DNA from: an uncultured Saprospiraceae bacterium
GTDB lineage: Bacteria > Bacteroidota > Bacteroidia > Chitinophagales > Saprospiraceae
Assembly: GCA_937961455.1 (NCBI GenBank)
Contig: CALGNN010000225.1
Span: 1-34,142, forward strand
Direction: 5' to 3'
DNA: 34,142 bases
The notes beneath the pieces are model-generated. The model ran no database searches and was not told the origin of the DNA. It saw nothing but the letters and a program-made list of their open reading frames with translations. Of this stretch, positions 1 through 8,791 are shown piece by piece. Made by a program: the position numbers and the translations under genes. The first letter of the stretch is position 1; each line of letters begins with the position of its first letter.

Positions 1-439
1 GAAGCGAATGAGTGATGTGATTTGGGCCATCGACTCTAGAAAAGATAAATTTATCCATTTAGCTCATCGAATGATGGAACATAATGAGGATAGCTTAAAG
101 CCACTAAATATTGTTTGTAACTTTAATATTGAAAATTTGAATAATGAATTAGTACTGCCTGTTAACATAAGAGAAAATCTATACTACATTTATAAAGAAG
201 CCATAAACAATATCATAAAACATGCTAAGGCTACAGAAGTAGATATTTTTATGGGAAACCGAGCTGGTAAATTTATTTTATTTATAAAAGATAATGGAGT
301 CGGCATATCAAAGAAAAACACTAGAAAAGGGCAGGGGCTCTCAAATATAATAATGCGTGCAGATAGAATTAAAGCAAAGGTTGATTTTAAAACAGATGAC
401 GGTTACACCATCATCTTAAGAATGAATAAAATTAGTTAA
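1..439 (+). CDS. Sensor histidine kinase, C-terminal part (5'-truncated by window edge)
   Basis: The reading frame is open to the first base (codons begin at base 2), so this is the 3' end of a longer gene. What remains is the end of a dimerisation/phosphoacceptor region (a D-x-IWAI segment typical of HisKA_3 kinases) followed by a HATPase_c domain: N-box around EAINNIIKHAKA, G1 box DNGVGIS and G2 box GQGLSNI. This pattern is that of the NarL/DesK/LytS-type kinases of two-component systems, which phosphorylate a LuxR-type response regulator. The ligand-sensing part and any membrane segments lie outside the window, so the signal is unknown. The stop codon overlaps the stop of the convergent xseB. 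No response regulator follows, so the partner must be upstream or elsewhere. Confidence 0.85.
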   Translation, partial: KRMSDVIWAIDSRKDKFIHLAHRMMEHNEDSLKPLNIVCNFNIENLNNELVLPVNIRENLYYIYKEAINNIIKHAKATEVDIFMGNRAGKFILFIKDNGVGISKKNTRKGQGLSNIIMRADRIKAKVDFKTDDGYTIILRMNKIS

Positions 440-624
440 GACTCATCACTTAATGCAGCAATTTCTTCTTCAGTATTTCTTAATTTTTCTTTACAAAATT
501 TTATCAACTCAGATGCTCTCTTAATTTTATCAGCTAGTTTATCCACCGCAATTTTTTCTTCTTTTAGATCACTCAATAGATCTTCTAATTCTTTATAGGC
601 TTTCTCGTAGCTTAATTTTGCCAT
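436..624 (-). CDS. xseB: Exodeoxyribonuclease VII small subunit
   Basis: This 62-residue protein begins MAKLSYEKAYKELEDLLSDL and is almost entirely a charged two-helix hairpin, as expected for XseB. In the family, several XseB copies coat the helical region of one XseA to form exonuclease VII, which degrades single-stranded DNA into oligonucleotides during repair. It starts six bases after the xseA stop, so the two subunits are co-transcribed. Its stop overlaps that of the convergent sensor kinase by four bases. The identification rests on the family sequence pattern plus the xseA linkage. Confidence 0.92.
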   Translation of the reverse strand: MAKLSYEKAYKELEDLLSDLKEEKIAVDKLADKIKRASELIKFCKEKLRNTEEEIAALSDES

Positions 625-630
625 CAGATT

Positions 631-1857
631 TTATTTTATTTCACTTAATTTTGAACCATCGGAAAGTTGTGTTTCAATGGTACTTCCTTTTGAAATTCCT
701 TTCCAGCTTTTAATAACTTTCCCATCTAATTTAGTCAAGCTAAATCCTCTTTTGAGGACATTTATAGGATCGTTCATTGAGATGATCATTTCTGCTTGTT
801 CTAAACGATCACTTTTTTTTCGAAGGTAAAGCTCCAACCATTCTTCTAATTGATTCTCTAACAAAACAACTTGATCTTGTCTGCTCGAAATATCATTCAA
901 CACATTAAAACTTATATACTGATTGGCCTCTTGTAAAAAAATCAAGTCTTCTTGAATTTTGCTAAGAACAAGATCTTTGATGCTAGCTTCCAAGCGAATC
1001 AATTCTGATTCGAATTGCAAATTATGTTCTACAAAATGATCTGCAACAGCCGTAGGTGTTTTTAACGAAGTATGTGCAACCAAATCCGTAATCGTCTGAT
1101 CAATATCATGCCCAATACCTACAACTACAGGTAAGGGATGTTTTGCAATATGTTCACTAATCTTCAAGTTATCGAATGCGGACAAGTCGAGCTTTGATCC
1201 ACCTCCTCGAATGATTGCAATGACATCAAACTCAGTTTTTCGTTCTTTGATTTGCTCCAGAGATGCAACTACCTCTGCTTCCGTATTCAAGCCTTGCATG
1301 GCTGAAGCAAACAATTCGTGTTCAAAATGATAGCCGTAATTATTATTTATCAATTGTTGACAGAAGTCTTGATAACCAGCTGCAGTCTTCGAACTAATGA
1401 CTGCGATCCGATTGATAACTATCGGCATGTCTATTTGCTCATTCTTATACAGCAAGTCTTTATCTCGTAGCGTTTCAATGATGCGTTGACGATTCATTTC
1501 TACCTGACCAAAGGTGTACGAAGCATCAATGTCTAGGACATTTAAACTCAAGCCATAACGTTCATGGTGCGAGACTTCAACTTTGAGTTTTACCTCATTA
1601 CCATCTGCTAAGATATCCTCAAAAAGGGAACCCAACTTCTTCTTAAGAAAATAAGTATTCTTCAGCCAGAGGATGCCCTTTGATTGCGCTTTAATCTCTT
1701 CAGAATCTTCTTTCTTTTCAACCAAGTCGAGATAGTAAGTCCCTCTGGAATCTGAGACTTTGGACAACTCACAAGACACCCAGATAGGCTCCTGAAAATT
1801 GAGAGCTATGACCCTGGTGATGTATTCGTTTAATTCATAAAGCGAAACTGATGTCAT
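631..1857 (-). CDS. xseA: Exodeoxyribonuclease VII large subunit
   Basis: A 408-residue protein with the full XseA architecture: an N-terminal OB-fold (about residues 1-105, starting SLYELNEYITRVI), a catalytic core with the conserved segments IRGGGSKLDLSAFDN and VVVGIGHDIDQTITD, and a long coiled-coil helical arm (about 275-365) where XseB binds. The C-terminal segment with GFSLTKLDGKVIKS is also typical. It is the nuclease subunit acting on single-stranded DNA ends in both directions. The start ATG lies only 10 bases after the sucC stop, so it probably reads from the sucC transcript. No internal promoter is obvious. Confidence 0.95.
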   Translation of the reverse strand: MTSVSLYELNEYITRVIALNFQEPIWVSCELSKVSDSRGTYYLDLVEKKEDSEEIKAQSKGILWLKNTYFLKKKLGSLFEDILADGNEVKLKVEVSHHERYGLSLNVLDIDASYTFGQVEMNRQRIIETLRDKDLLYKNEQIDMPIVINRIAVISSKTAAGYQDFCQQLINNNYGYHFEHELFASAMQGLNTEAEVVASLEQIKERKTEFDVIAIIRGGGSKLDLSAFDNLKISEHIAKHPLPVVVGIGHDIDQTITDLVAHTSLKTPTAVADHFVEHNLQFESELIRLEASIKDLVLSKIQEDLIFLQEANQYISFNVLNDISSRQDQVVLLENQLEEWLELYLRKKSDRLEQAEMIISMNDPINVLKRGFSLTKLDGKVIKSWKGISKGSTIETQLSDGSKLSEIK

Positions 1858-1867
1858 TCGCTTTGAT

Positions 1868-3073
1868 TTATACTCCTAATACTTCCTTTACTTTATCAGC
1901 AGCTTCTTGTAGAAGGATCGCAGATTTTACTTCCAATCCACTTTCGTCTATGATCGTCTTAGCGATATCTGCATTTGTTCCTTGCAATCTTACGATAATA
2001 GGCACATTAATATTACCCATATTTTTGTATGCATCTACGACACCTTGAGCGACTCTATCGCATCTTACGATTCCACCAAAAATATTTATCAAAATCGCTT
2101 TTACTTCAGGATCTCTTAAAATGATTTTAAAGGCATTTTCTACACGTTCTGCATCCGCAGTACCACCAACATCTAAAAAGTTAGCTGGTGATCCTCCTGA
2201 CAATTTCATGATATCCATGGTTGCCATTGCAAGCCCAGCACCGTTAACCATACAACCAACGTTACCATCTAGGTTTACATAGTTAAGCCCAAAGCTTTTA
2301 GCTTCCACCTCTGTTGGATCTTCTTCTTTTTCATCTCTCATTTCAGCAATAGAAGGATGACGGTATAATGCATTGTCATCAATGCTTATTTTAGAATCTA
2401 CTGCAATGATTTCATCATGTCCATTTTTCATCATAGGATTGATCTCAATGAGAGAGGCATCGATTCCTAAAAAGCATTTATATAGCTTCATTACAAACTT
2501 GCTAGTCTCTTTAAATGCCTTGCCAGTCATCCCTAAGTTGAATGCAATTTTTCTAGCTTGAAAACCTTGCATGCCTAATGCAGGATCTATGTATTCTTTA
2601 AAAACCAAATCTGGAGTTTCTTCAGCAACTTTCTCTATGTCCATTCCGCCTTCAGCTGAATAAATAAAGACATTTTTACCAGTAGATCGATCCATTAATA
2701 TGGATAAATAATATTCTTTACATTGATCAAATTCTGGCAAATAAGAATCTTCTGTAATCAGTACAGTACTTACCAATTTGCCAGCTCCTTCCAGTCCACC
2801 AGGAGTCTGAGGAGTTTTAAGCATCATACCTATAATGTTACCAGCATGTTCTTTCAACTCATCCATATTTTTGGCAACTTTCACTCCTCCACCTTTTCCA
2901 CGTCCTCCTGCATGAATCTGTGCTTTAACTACACAAAACTTTGTGCCTGTTTCAGCTTGTAGTTTTTCAAATGCTGCAACTGCTTCATCTACATTTGTTG
3001 CAGTGATTCCCATAGGTATTCGTACACCATATTGCTCCAACAATTCCTTTGCCTGATATTCGTGTAAATTCAT
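1868..3073 (-). CDS. sucC: Succinyl-CoA synthetase (ADP-forming) beta subunit
   Basis: SucC forms succinate and ATP from succinyl-CoA in the citric acid cycle, with SucD (not in this window) carrying the phosphohistidine. The protein starts [17 protein letters not shown], the invariant SucC N-terminus. It then has the ATP-grasp domain ([20 protein letters not shown]), the metal/ATP site around EINPMM, and the C-terminal ligase domain with NFLDVGGTA and [10 protein letters not shown]. An upstream in-frame ATG at 3124 would add 17 residues. I reject it because that extension runs through a perfect terminator hairpin (3091-3120) and is not conserved in the family. The mature length is 401 residues. 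It heads a probable operon with xseA and xseB. Confidence 0.95.
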   Translation of the reverse strand: MNLHEYQAKELLEQYGVRIPMGITATNVDEAVAAFEKLQAETGTKFCVVKAQIHAGGRGKGGGVKVAKNMDELKEHAGNIIGMMLKTPQTPGGLEGAGKLVSTVLITEDSYLPEFDQCKEYYLSILMDRSTGKNVFIYSAEGGMDIEKVAEETPDLVFKEYIDPALGMQGFQARKIAFNLGMTGKAFKETSKFVMKLYKCFLGIDASLIEINPMMKNGHDEIIAVDSKISIDDNALYRHPSIAEMRDEKEEDPTEVEAKSFGLNYVNLDGNVGCMVNGAGLAMATMDIMKLSGGSPANFLDVGGTADAERVENAFKIILRDPEVKAILINIFGGIVRCDRVAQGVVDAYKNMGNINVPIIVRLQGTNADIAKTIIDESGLEVKSAILLQEAADKVKEVLGV

Positions 3074-3090
3074 TTTATGATTTTCGTAAT

Positions 3091-3120
3091 TAAAAAAGGG
3101 TGCTTCGATTGAAACACCCT
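3091..3120 (-). terminator. Rho-independent terminator in the sucC leader
   Basis: Read on the minus strand, AGGGTG and CACCCT arms (3097-3102, 3115-3120) extend inward through TTC/GAA around a four-base loop, with one internal mismatch, and are followed at once by a run of six U residues. It lies 12 bases past the metalloprotease stop and ends about 18 bases before the sucC ATG, so it should stop read-through from the protease gene into sucC. The room left for a sucC promoter is very small. Confidence 0.85.
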
Positions 3121-3132
3121 GCAAATTTATAA

Positions 3133-4707
3133 TTATTCTGTTATAATTAATTTCTTCGATCGAATTCCTTCAGGAGTTTCAATACTTACAAAATAAATTC
3201 CAGCTGCAGTATGCAGTAAATCTAAGTTGATATTATTTACTCCTTGAATGATATTTTGTTGTGATCTTAATACTTCTTTTCCATCAGTAGATCTTACTAC
3301 AACTGTAGCGTCAAAATTGTTATTGGCATTTATATTAAGTGCTACCTGATGATTAGAAGATGCTGGATTAGGACTTAAAGACATTGTTTCGATGGCTTCG
3401 ATGTCTCTAGTATTAGTTAATTCAGCTGTTGTAAATTTTATGGATTCAACATCTATTGTATGACTTCCTGTAACATTAAATCCAAAAACACTGTAGTAGT
3501 ATGTTTTATCATTTTCAAGATTGTCCAGCGTCAATTCACTTTCTTGAATCAAAAACTTTTGTCTTTGAATCGTAAGACCTGAATTTCTAGCAATGATAAC
3601 TACATAATAATCTACGTCTTCATCGTTTGACCAATCTAACTGCACCGGATTGTTTGCATCTACAATTTCATCATTCAATGGATAATTATAATTTATTGCT
3701 GCATCTACAGAATCAATATTTGGGCTATAAGAACCTTGAAGATAATTTCTTGAAGGAGAATTAAAGTCTTCCATAATCATAGCTGTTTGCATATCTGTAA
3801 ACTCATAATCATCGCAACCAAAAAAGTATCCCATTACATTATTTTCCATAGGATCAACCAGATCTCCATTTGGATCCATGATGTCTAAATTGAAAGGCAC
3901 ACAATTACTCCATCCTAAACCAAAGTTATAGTCTGGAGGAGTATCACAAAGCAAATCACCTGAGTCTTCACAATTTGAACCATCGGCTAATTCCACCAAA
4001 TAAGTTGTGGCATTTTCATTAGGAGGTCCTCCAAATCCACAGTTAGTATAGTCCCTAATTACCGGATTACCGTGGGTTGCTATATCATAGCTTTGACATT
4101 CCCAACCCAAGTGTGGATGTGCTAAACTAAAGAAGTGACCCATTTCATGAATTAAGGTAAGATCATTTGCTTTTGCATTGGCTTTTCTAGATACAATCCA
4201 GTCTCTCGATGGATCATAAAAACCCAATACAGTACCCTCATTGTTACCATTAGTGTTAGCTGTATTTGTAATGTACATATTCACTGCTGAATTATTCCTA
4301 TTAGAATTCATAGCTAATTCACCAAAGGTAGAGGAAGGATCATCATAAGCAGCTTGATTTGAAAAATAATTGAAAGGAGCATTGCTGAACTCATTCAAAA
4401 AGAATTGCAAATCATATTTTATGTAATGTGCGTTTAAGTACCCTAGGAACTTAGCTAAGTCAATTTCTTGAGCACCGCCATTATCATTCCCATCGCTAAC
4501 TATGTGAATTTGTAAAGGAACAAAAGTAGGTTCTCTATCCTCCAGTTGAAGTGGTGAATTATAATAGCTTGCTTTATTTTGCTTAAGTCGCTCCATGAAT
4601 GCTTCAGTATGTTCCGTTCCACACCAATTAGAAGTGATTTGAGCTGTTAGACTATTTAAAGTCAAAACAACAAGAAATAGATTAAGTAAAGGTCTCAATA
4701 ATTTCAT
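3133..4707 (-). CDS. Secreted M43-like zinc metalloprotease with T9SS C-terminal sorting domain
   Basis: A 524-residue exported protein. A signal peptide covers about residues 1-22 (hydrophobic run ending SLTAQ). The catalytic region has the zinc motif HEMGHFFSLAH (187-197), the pappalysin-type segment GDLLCDTPPDY (250-260) and a Met-turn NNVMGY near residue 292. In most metzincins of this family the residue three after the second zinc histidine is glycine; here it is serine (S194). A fibronectin-III-like region follows (about 345-430), then a type A T9SS sorting domain (about 440-524) opening with LSPNPASSN and ending KKLIITE. It is likely secreted by the Por system to the cell surface or medium. 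The substrate is unknown. A TACTTTTG promoter box lies 23 bases upstream of the start. Confidence 0.88.
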   Translation of the reverse strand: MKLLRPLLNLFLVVLTLNSLTAQITSNWCGTEHTEAFMERLKQNKASYYNSPLQLEDREPTFVPLQIHIVSDGNDNGGAQEIDLAKFLGYLNAHYIKYDLQFFLNEFSNAPFNYFSNQAAYDDPSSTFGELAMNSNRNNSAVNMYITNTANTNGNNEGTVLGFYDPSRDWIVSRKANAKANDLTLIHEMGHFFSLAHPHLGWECQSYDIATHGNPVIRDYTNCGFGGPPNENATTYLVELADGSNCEDSGDLLCDTPPDYNFGLGWSNCVPFNLDIMDPNGDLVDPMENNVMGYFFGCDDYEFTDMQTAMIMEDFNSPSRNYLQGSYSPNIDSVDAAINYNYPLNDEIVDANNPVQLDWSNDEDVDYYVVIIARNSGLTIQRQKFLIQESELTLDNLENDKTYYYSVFGFNVTGSHTIDVESIKFTTAELTNTRDIEAIETMSLSPNPASSNHQVALNINANNNFDATVVVRSTDGKEVLRSQQNIIQGVNNINLDLLHTAAGIYFVSIETPEGIRSKKLIITE

Positions 4708-4729
4708 AAGTGATTTTATTTTGAATACC

Positions 4730-4737
4730 CAAAAGTA
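4730..4737 (-). promoter_or_regulatory. Bacteroidota -7 box for the metalloprotease
   Basis: TACTTTTG on the minus strand matches TAnnTTTG, and its downstream edge is 23 bases before the ATG at 4707. The same octamer occurs at 4964-4971 and 25995-26002 at sensible distances from other genes. No clear -33 TTTG is visible. Confidence 0.65.
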
Positions 4738-4963
4738 ATAAATATATGGTCTAAATGACGAATGAATAACGTCGCATATAGGCTTATTCTTAAATAAATG
4801 GTCTATTTATTTGCCTAATTGATGACCTTCAATAATATTTATTGACCACCGACAATTAAAAGAGCTTTTTGATTAGAAAGACTTTATAGCGTTTTCAAAA
4901 TTAATCTTTAGCCTCAAGCTTTAAAGGAGTTATTTTTTAGCTAATTAATTTCATAAAAAAGAA

Positions 4964-4971
4964 TACTTTTG
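4964..4971 (+). promoter_or_regulatory. Bacteroidota -7 box for mdh
   Basis: TACTTTTG lies 29 bases before the mdh ATG, followed by GCTGCATTAA where transcription would begin. The -33 region is only T-rich, so the call rests on the -7 box and its position. Confidence 0.65.
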
Positions 4972-5000
4972 CTGCATTAATTTAAAACAAAATTATTTCG

Positions 5001-5942
5001 ATGAGTAAAGTAACTGTAGTTGGTGCCGGAAATGTCGGTGCAACAGTAGCAAATGTTTTAGCCCACAAAGACTTAGTAAAAGAGATTGTACTTCTAGATA
5101 TTAGAGGAAATTTCGCAAAAGGTAAAGCCCTGGATTCTTGGCAACAAGCACCTATCGATTATTATAGCACGAGTCTAACAGGTACAGATGATTATAAGGA
5201 TACAGCCAATTCTGATATAGTTGTAATCACAGCTGGTATTCCTAGAAAGCCAGGAATGAGTAGAGATGATTTAATTTCTACAAATGCTGGGATAGTCCAA
5301 TCAGTAACAAAGTCTATCTTAAAGTATAGTAAGAATCCAATTATCATCATTGTTTCTAATCCTTTAGATGTGATGACTTATGCTGCTCATACTGCTTCTA
5401 AGCTTCCTAAAAATAGAGTATTTGGAATGGCAGGAATATTAGATACCGCTAGATACAGAGCTTTTCTTGCAACAGAGTTAAAAGTATCACCAAAAGATAT
5501 TTCAGCTGTTTTGATGGGAGGTCATGGCGATACGATGGTACCTCTTCCAAGGTATACTACTGTTGCTGGAATCCCTGTTACAGAAATGATTACTGCTAAA
5601 AAATTAAATGCCATAGTAGAGCGAACGAAAAAAGGAGGAGGAGAATTGGTTAAACTAATGGGTACTTCAGCGTGGTATGCACCAGGTGCAGCAGCTGCTC
5701 AAATGGTAGCTTCTATTGTAAGAGATGAAAACAGAATATTCCCTTGCTGTACATTATTAAGTGGCCAATATGGTTTGAGATCTGTTTATCTAGGAGTCCC
5801 TGTAAAATTAGGGAAGAATGGAATTGAAGAGATGATCAAGTTGAAGTTGAATAAGAGTGAAATGGCATTATTGAAAAAGTCAGCTACTGCAGTTAAATCT
5901 GTGATGAAGACTTATGATAAAATGAGTAAGAAGAAAAAGTAA
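5001..5942 (+). CDS. mdh: Malate dehydrogenase (NAD-dependent, LDH-like type)
   Basis: A 313-residue enzyme converting malate and oxaloacetate in the citric acid cycle. The N-terminus VTVVGAGNVGATVANVLA is the Rossmann NAD loop, and LLDIRG places an acidic residue after strand beta-2, as in NAD-specific enzymes. The mobile-loop arginines in GIPRKPGMSRDDL, the NAD-contact VSNPLDVMT, the GILDTARYR segment and the catalytic histidine in MGGHGDTMVPL are all present. These features place it with the LDH-like MDH3 group common in Bacteroidota. A gene for a thioredoxin-fold protein begins four bases after its stop and is probably co-transcribed. Confidence 0.95.
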   Translation: MSKVTVVGAGNVGATVANVLAHKDLVKEIVLLDIRGNFAKGKALDSWQQAPIDYYSTSLTGTDDYKDTANSDIVVITAGIPRKPGMSRDDLISTNAGIVQSVTKSILKYSKNPIIIIVSNPLDVMTYAAHTASKLPKNRVFGMAGILDTARYRAFLATELKVSPKDISAVLMGGHGDTMVPLPRYTTVAGIPVTEMITAKKLNAIVERTKKGGGELVKLMGTSAWYAPGAAAAQMVASIVRDENRIFPCCTLLSGQYGLRSVYLGVPVKLGKNGIEEMIKLKLNKSEMALLKKSATAVKSVMKTYDKMSKKKK

Positions 5943-5946
5943 ATTC

Positions 5947-6462
5947 TTGACGACTGAAATAAATTTCAAAGAAATAATTAGCTCTAAAGGGGATTCATTG
6001 CACGACTTGTCAATGAAATCCCCAATTTTAGTTAATTTCTTAAGACATTTTGGATGTACTTTTTGCCGTGAAGCTATGTCAGACATATTCAAGATTAAGG
6101 ATAGCTTAATTGAAAAGAATATCACACCAGTATTCGTTCATATGTCTGATAATAAAACAGCAGAACACTGGTTAGAAAAGTACAACTGGACTGATGTCCA
6201 CCATGTTTCTGACCCATCTTGTGAACTATACGCTAAATTTGGATTAGTCAAAGCCACCGTAAAACAGTTAACCGGCCTTGGAACATGGATTAGAGGTTTT
6301 GAAGCTGGGGTAATAAATGGACATGGTATGAGTACATTTATTGGTGATGGCTTTCAAATGCCCGGAGTATTTATCATCAATCAAGCAAAGGTCATCAATT
6401 CATATATTCATAAAGTGAGTTCTGATCGCCCTGACTACCTCAAACTTATTTCTAGTATTTAA
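5947..6462 (+). CDS. Peroxiredoxin-like (AhpC/TSA_2, PRXL2-type) protein
   Basis: A 171-residue cytosolic protein with a thioredoxin fold. The segment ILVNFLRHFGCTFCREAMSD places a C-x-x-C pair at residues 37 and 40 after a beta strand, the signature of the AhpC/TSA_2 family. Family members are thought to act as thiol peroxidases or redox regulators; the substrate is not known. The start is a TTG four bases after the mdh stop. The next in-frame ATG (about 6013) would cut off the first strand, so TTG is preferred. No signal peptide is present. Co-transcription with mdh is inferred from spacing only. Confidence 0.8.
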   Translation: MTTEINFKEIISSKGDSLHDLSMKSPILVNFLRHFGCTFCREAMSDIFKIKDSLIEKNITPVFVHMSDNKTAEHWLEKYNWTDVHHVSDPSCELYAKFGLVKATVKQLTGLGTWIRGFEAGVINGHGMSTFIGDGFQMPGVFIINQAKVINSYIHKVSSDRPDYLKLISSI

Positions 6463-6529
6463 GTAATTGGTAACATTTTCTTAAGCAATACGCAGCTGCA
6501 TCATACGTTTTCCGTGTAATATTTAATTC

Positions 6530-7435
6530 ATGAAAAAGGGATTCTACATCTTTTCATTTTTGTTATGCCTTAACTTGCATGCACAGAATGATTTTAAGCA
6601 ACTGGAGCTTGATTTGGCATACCATGCTGACGGGTTTATGAATCATGTGAAGCCTGAAAATCGGATTCGAGCTCATGAAAATTTCACCAAAGCTTTACAG
6701 GCTACTTTAGCATTAGAAGGATCTTATGATTATCCATTTGATTCGCTGGTTTGGTTGAGTAAATTACAACCTAAAGATGCTTCCTTCAAAATAGTTACCT
6801 GGCAAGTTGAACTGCAGGAAAATGAATTCCATTATCATGGTTTCATTCAATTCAAGGACAATGAGTCTCAGGCAATCTTTCTCAATTATACAGAGGACAA
6901 ATCAAATGTATTTAAGTATGCAAATGCTAAGCCTGAAGATTGGATTGGCGCTTATTATTATCAATTAAAGAAAGTAGATAAAAAAGGGAAACAGTATGTC
7001 TTAATTGGAAAGCAAAATTCTGATGCTTTTACAACAAGAAAAATCGCTGAAGTTCTTAATGTGGATGCAAAAAATTATACCGTAAGTTTTGGCAGTCCCA
7101 TCTTTTTAAAAGAAACAAATAGTAATAAGGCCGACGTACAAAATAGAATCATCCATTCATACTCTTCTGATGTTATGGGTACCATGGCATTTGATGAAGA
7201 GATGGATCTCTTAGTGTTCGATCACACGATTGCAGTTATGGGACGTATGCCAGGCCAGGGCCCAACGTCTGTGCCTGACGGATCTTTTGTTGCCTATAAA
7301 CCCAAAGGAGATAAATGGTATTATCAAGAAAAAGTATTTAATCAAACCTCTGAAACTCCTCCTGGTGCTAATACAAATAAAAAAGAACAATTAGATATTT
7401 TCGGAAAGGAACGAAAATCTAAAGGAGGGAATTAG
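6530..7435 (+). CDS. Exported protein of unknown function
   Basis: A 301-residue protein with a clear signal peptide (MKKGFYIFSFLLCLNLHAQ, cleavage near residue 19). The body is mixed alpha/beta with no motif I can assign. The most distinctive segment is FDHTIAVMGRMPGQGPTSVPDGSF near residues 228-251, followed by a lysine-rich tail. It has no T9SS domain and no lipobox, so it is most likely soluble in the periplasm. Similar exported proteins occur widely in Bacteroidota without an assigned role, to my recollection. Its 3' end overlaps the convergent tilS stop by 17 bases. Confidence 0.75.
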   Translation: MKKGFYIFSFLLCLNLHAQNDFKQLELDLAYHADGFMNHVKPENRIRAHENFTKALQATLALEGSYDYPFDSLVWLSKLQPKDASFKIVTWQVELQENEFHYHGFIQFKDNESQAIFLNYTEDKSNVFKYANAKPEDWIGAYYYQLKKVDKKGKQYVLIGKQNSDAFTTRKIAEVLNVDAKNYTVSFGSPIFLKETNSNKADVQNRIIHSYSSDVMGTMAFDEEMDLLVFDHTIAVMGRMPGQGPTSVPDGSFVAYKPKGDKWYYQEKVFNQTSETPPGANTNKKEQLDIFGKERKSKGGN

Positions 7436-8774
7436 ATAAAGCTTGCCAAGAAATTTTAAAGCAATTTTTTGAAGGGTCTAATTTAAATCGTTGATCCAAG
7501 CGATAAGAAACCACCCAAATGATCTCATCGTCTTCATTTACCAAAATAGGCACTTGCTTTTTTAATGAATTCTCAATTTTCAAATCGGTAAATAGATCTT
7601 GTATTTTCTTTCTACCATTCATTCCTAAGGGATGGAAATAATCACCTTTTTTCCAGTTTCTGATTTTTAGCCTAGACTCTTTATTTGGAAGCGAAATGTA
7701 TTCAATATTCTTCGCCTTTTCACCTGATTGAATGATTTTCATTGCGTGATCATAACTGACTTTTTCCACTTGAAAATAACCTTCAGTAATTTCAGTTTTC
7801 CCTGAAAGATTCAACACATGATTCATTTCATTTTTCTTTATTCCTTCTCTCAGTCTTAAATGATTTCGCTCCACAAACAGCTCAAGCTTGTCTGTATGAA
7901 AAGAAGCTCCAATGGAATTAAATGATTCTTTTATGTTCATAATCTGCGTCCTACTAAAGCCTTTGGCATATAAGATTGCATGTAAAGTACTCTCAATGGA
8001 AGAAGCATTATAAAGCCCTTCTTTAGAAATCAAAATACTTCCATCTTGATCTTTAGATAAGATACTTTCTTTCAAACCAGCTAGCAAAAAGGCGTAACTT
8101 TGATCAACAGCTCTAAGATTATTTAAGCTTTTTGACATGTTATTTTCGTAAGCAGGAAACAGTTCTTCTATGACAGGGAGTAATTGGTTCCTGATTCGAT
8201 TACGCAAATATTCATCAGTGAAATTTGATTGATCATCTCTATATGGCACCTTATGTTCCTTTACATATGTTTGAATTTCTTTACGAGTAAAATTAAGTAG
8301 TGGACGAATTTTATTTTCGGCTACAAGCCTCATACCACTAACACCTCTAATACCAGTTCCTCTAAACAGATTCATTAAAACAGTTTCAATATTATCTATA
8401 AGATGATGTGCTAGTAGTAAATGCTTACTATTGTGCTTTTCTAATAAAACATCAAACCAATCATAACGCAGGCTTCGGGCTTTCATTTGCAATGAATGAC
8501 CATGCTCCATTTCATCCTCCATATTGAAGCGTTTTAGATAAAATGGGACATCATGTTTTTTACAATATTCTTCAACTATTTTTTCATCCAAATCAGAAGC
8601 TTCGGCTCTTAGTTGAAAATTACAATGAGCCACCAATAACTTATTGAACCCTGCTTCCAATAATAGATCTAATAAAGCCATAGAGTCCATTCCACCACTA
8701 ACTGCGACGACGAGTTGATCATCCTTGCTGAAAAGTTTTTCCTTTTCAATATATTTGATGAATCGTTTGATCAT
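7419..8774 (-). CDS. tilS: tRNA(Ile)-lysidine synthase
   Basis: TilS attaches lysine to C34 of the CAU-anticodon isoleucine tRNA so that it reads AUA codons. The PP-loop VVAVSGGMDS (residues 22-31) binds ATP, and LVAHCNFQLRAEASD and HHLIDNIETVLMNLFRGTG are the conserved N-type ATPase segments. The C-terminal TilS_C domain is present with IRNWKKGDYFHPLGMNG and a terminal LDQRFKL stretch. At 451 residues it is full length. Its ATG at 8774 lies only 17 bases from the likely ATG of the divergent lipoprotein, so the two promoters must lie inside the neighbouring coding sequences. Confidence 0.95.
   Translation of the reverse strand: MIKRFIKYIEKEKLFSKDDQLVVAVSGGMDSMALLDLLLEAGFNKLLVAHCNFQLRAEASDLDEKIVEEYCKKHDVPFYLKRFNMEDEMEHGHSLQMKARSLRYDWFDVLLEKHNSKHLLLAHHLIDNIETVLMNLFRGTGIRGVSGMRLVAENKIRPLLNFTRKEIQTYVKEHKVPYRDDQSNFTDEYLRNRIRNQLLPVIEELFPAYENNMSKSLNNLRAVDQSYAFLLAGLKESILSKDQDGSILISKEGLYNASSIESTLHAILYAKGFSRTQIMNIKESFNSIGASFHTDKLELFVERNHLRLREGIKKNEMNHVLNLSGKTEITEGYFQVEKVSYDHAMKIIQSGEKAKNIEYISLPNKESRLKIRNWKKGDYFHPLGMNGRKKIQDLFTDLKIENSLKKQVPILVNEDDEIIWVVSYRLDQRFKLDPSKNCFKISWQALSNSLL
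8750..8757 (+). promoter_or_regulatory. -7 box inside the tilS 5' end, for the 8792 lipoprotein
   Basis: TATATTTG matches TAnnTTTG and sits 34 bases before the ATG at 8792. A TTG at 8725-8727 lies 22 bases upstream, near the expected -33 position. The box falls within tilS codons on the other strand. Confidence 0.5.
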
Positions 8775-8791
8775 TGATTGCTAATATACTT

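Larger units (their letters stand above)
4708..5000. other. Divergent intergenic region with a perfect inverted repeat
   Basis: This is the longest gap in the window (293 bases), between the divergently transcribed metalloprotease and mdh. It contains the two -7 boxes described separately. It also holds a perfect inverted repeat at 4792-4812 (AAATAAAT, five-base spacer GGTCT, ATTTATTT). The octamer ATGGTCTA occurs twice, at 4746-4753 and 4798-4805, 52 bases apart. I see no reading frame or RNA gene here. Confidence 0.6.

Noticed and set aside
3074-3124. N-terminal extension of sucC from the upstream ATG
   Set aside because: It crosses a terminator hairpin and precedes the invariant SucC start MNLHEYQ.
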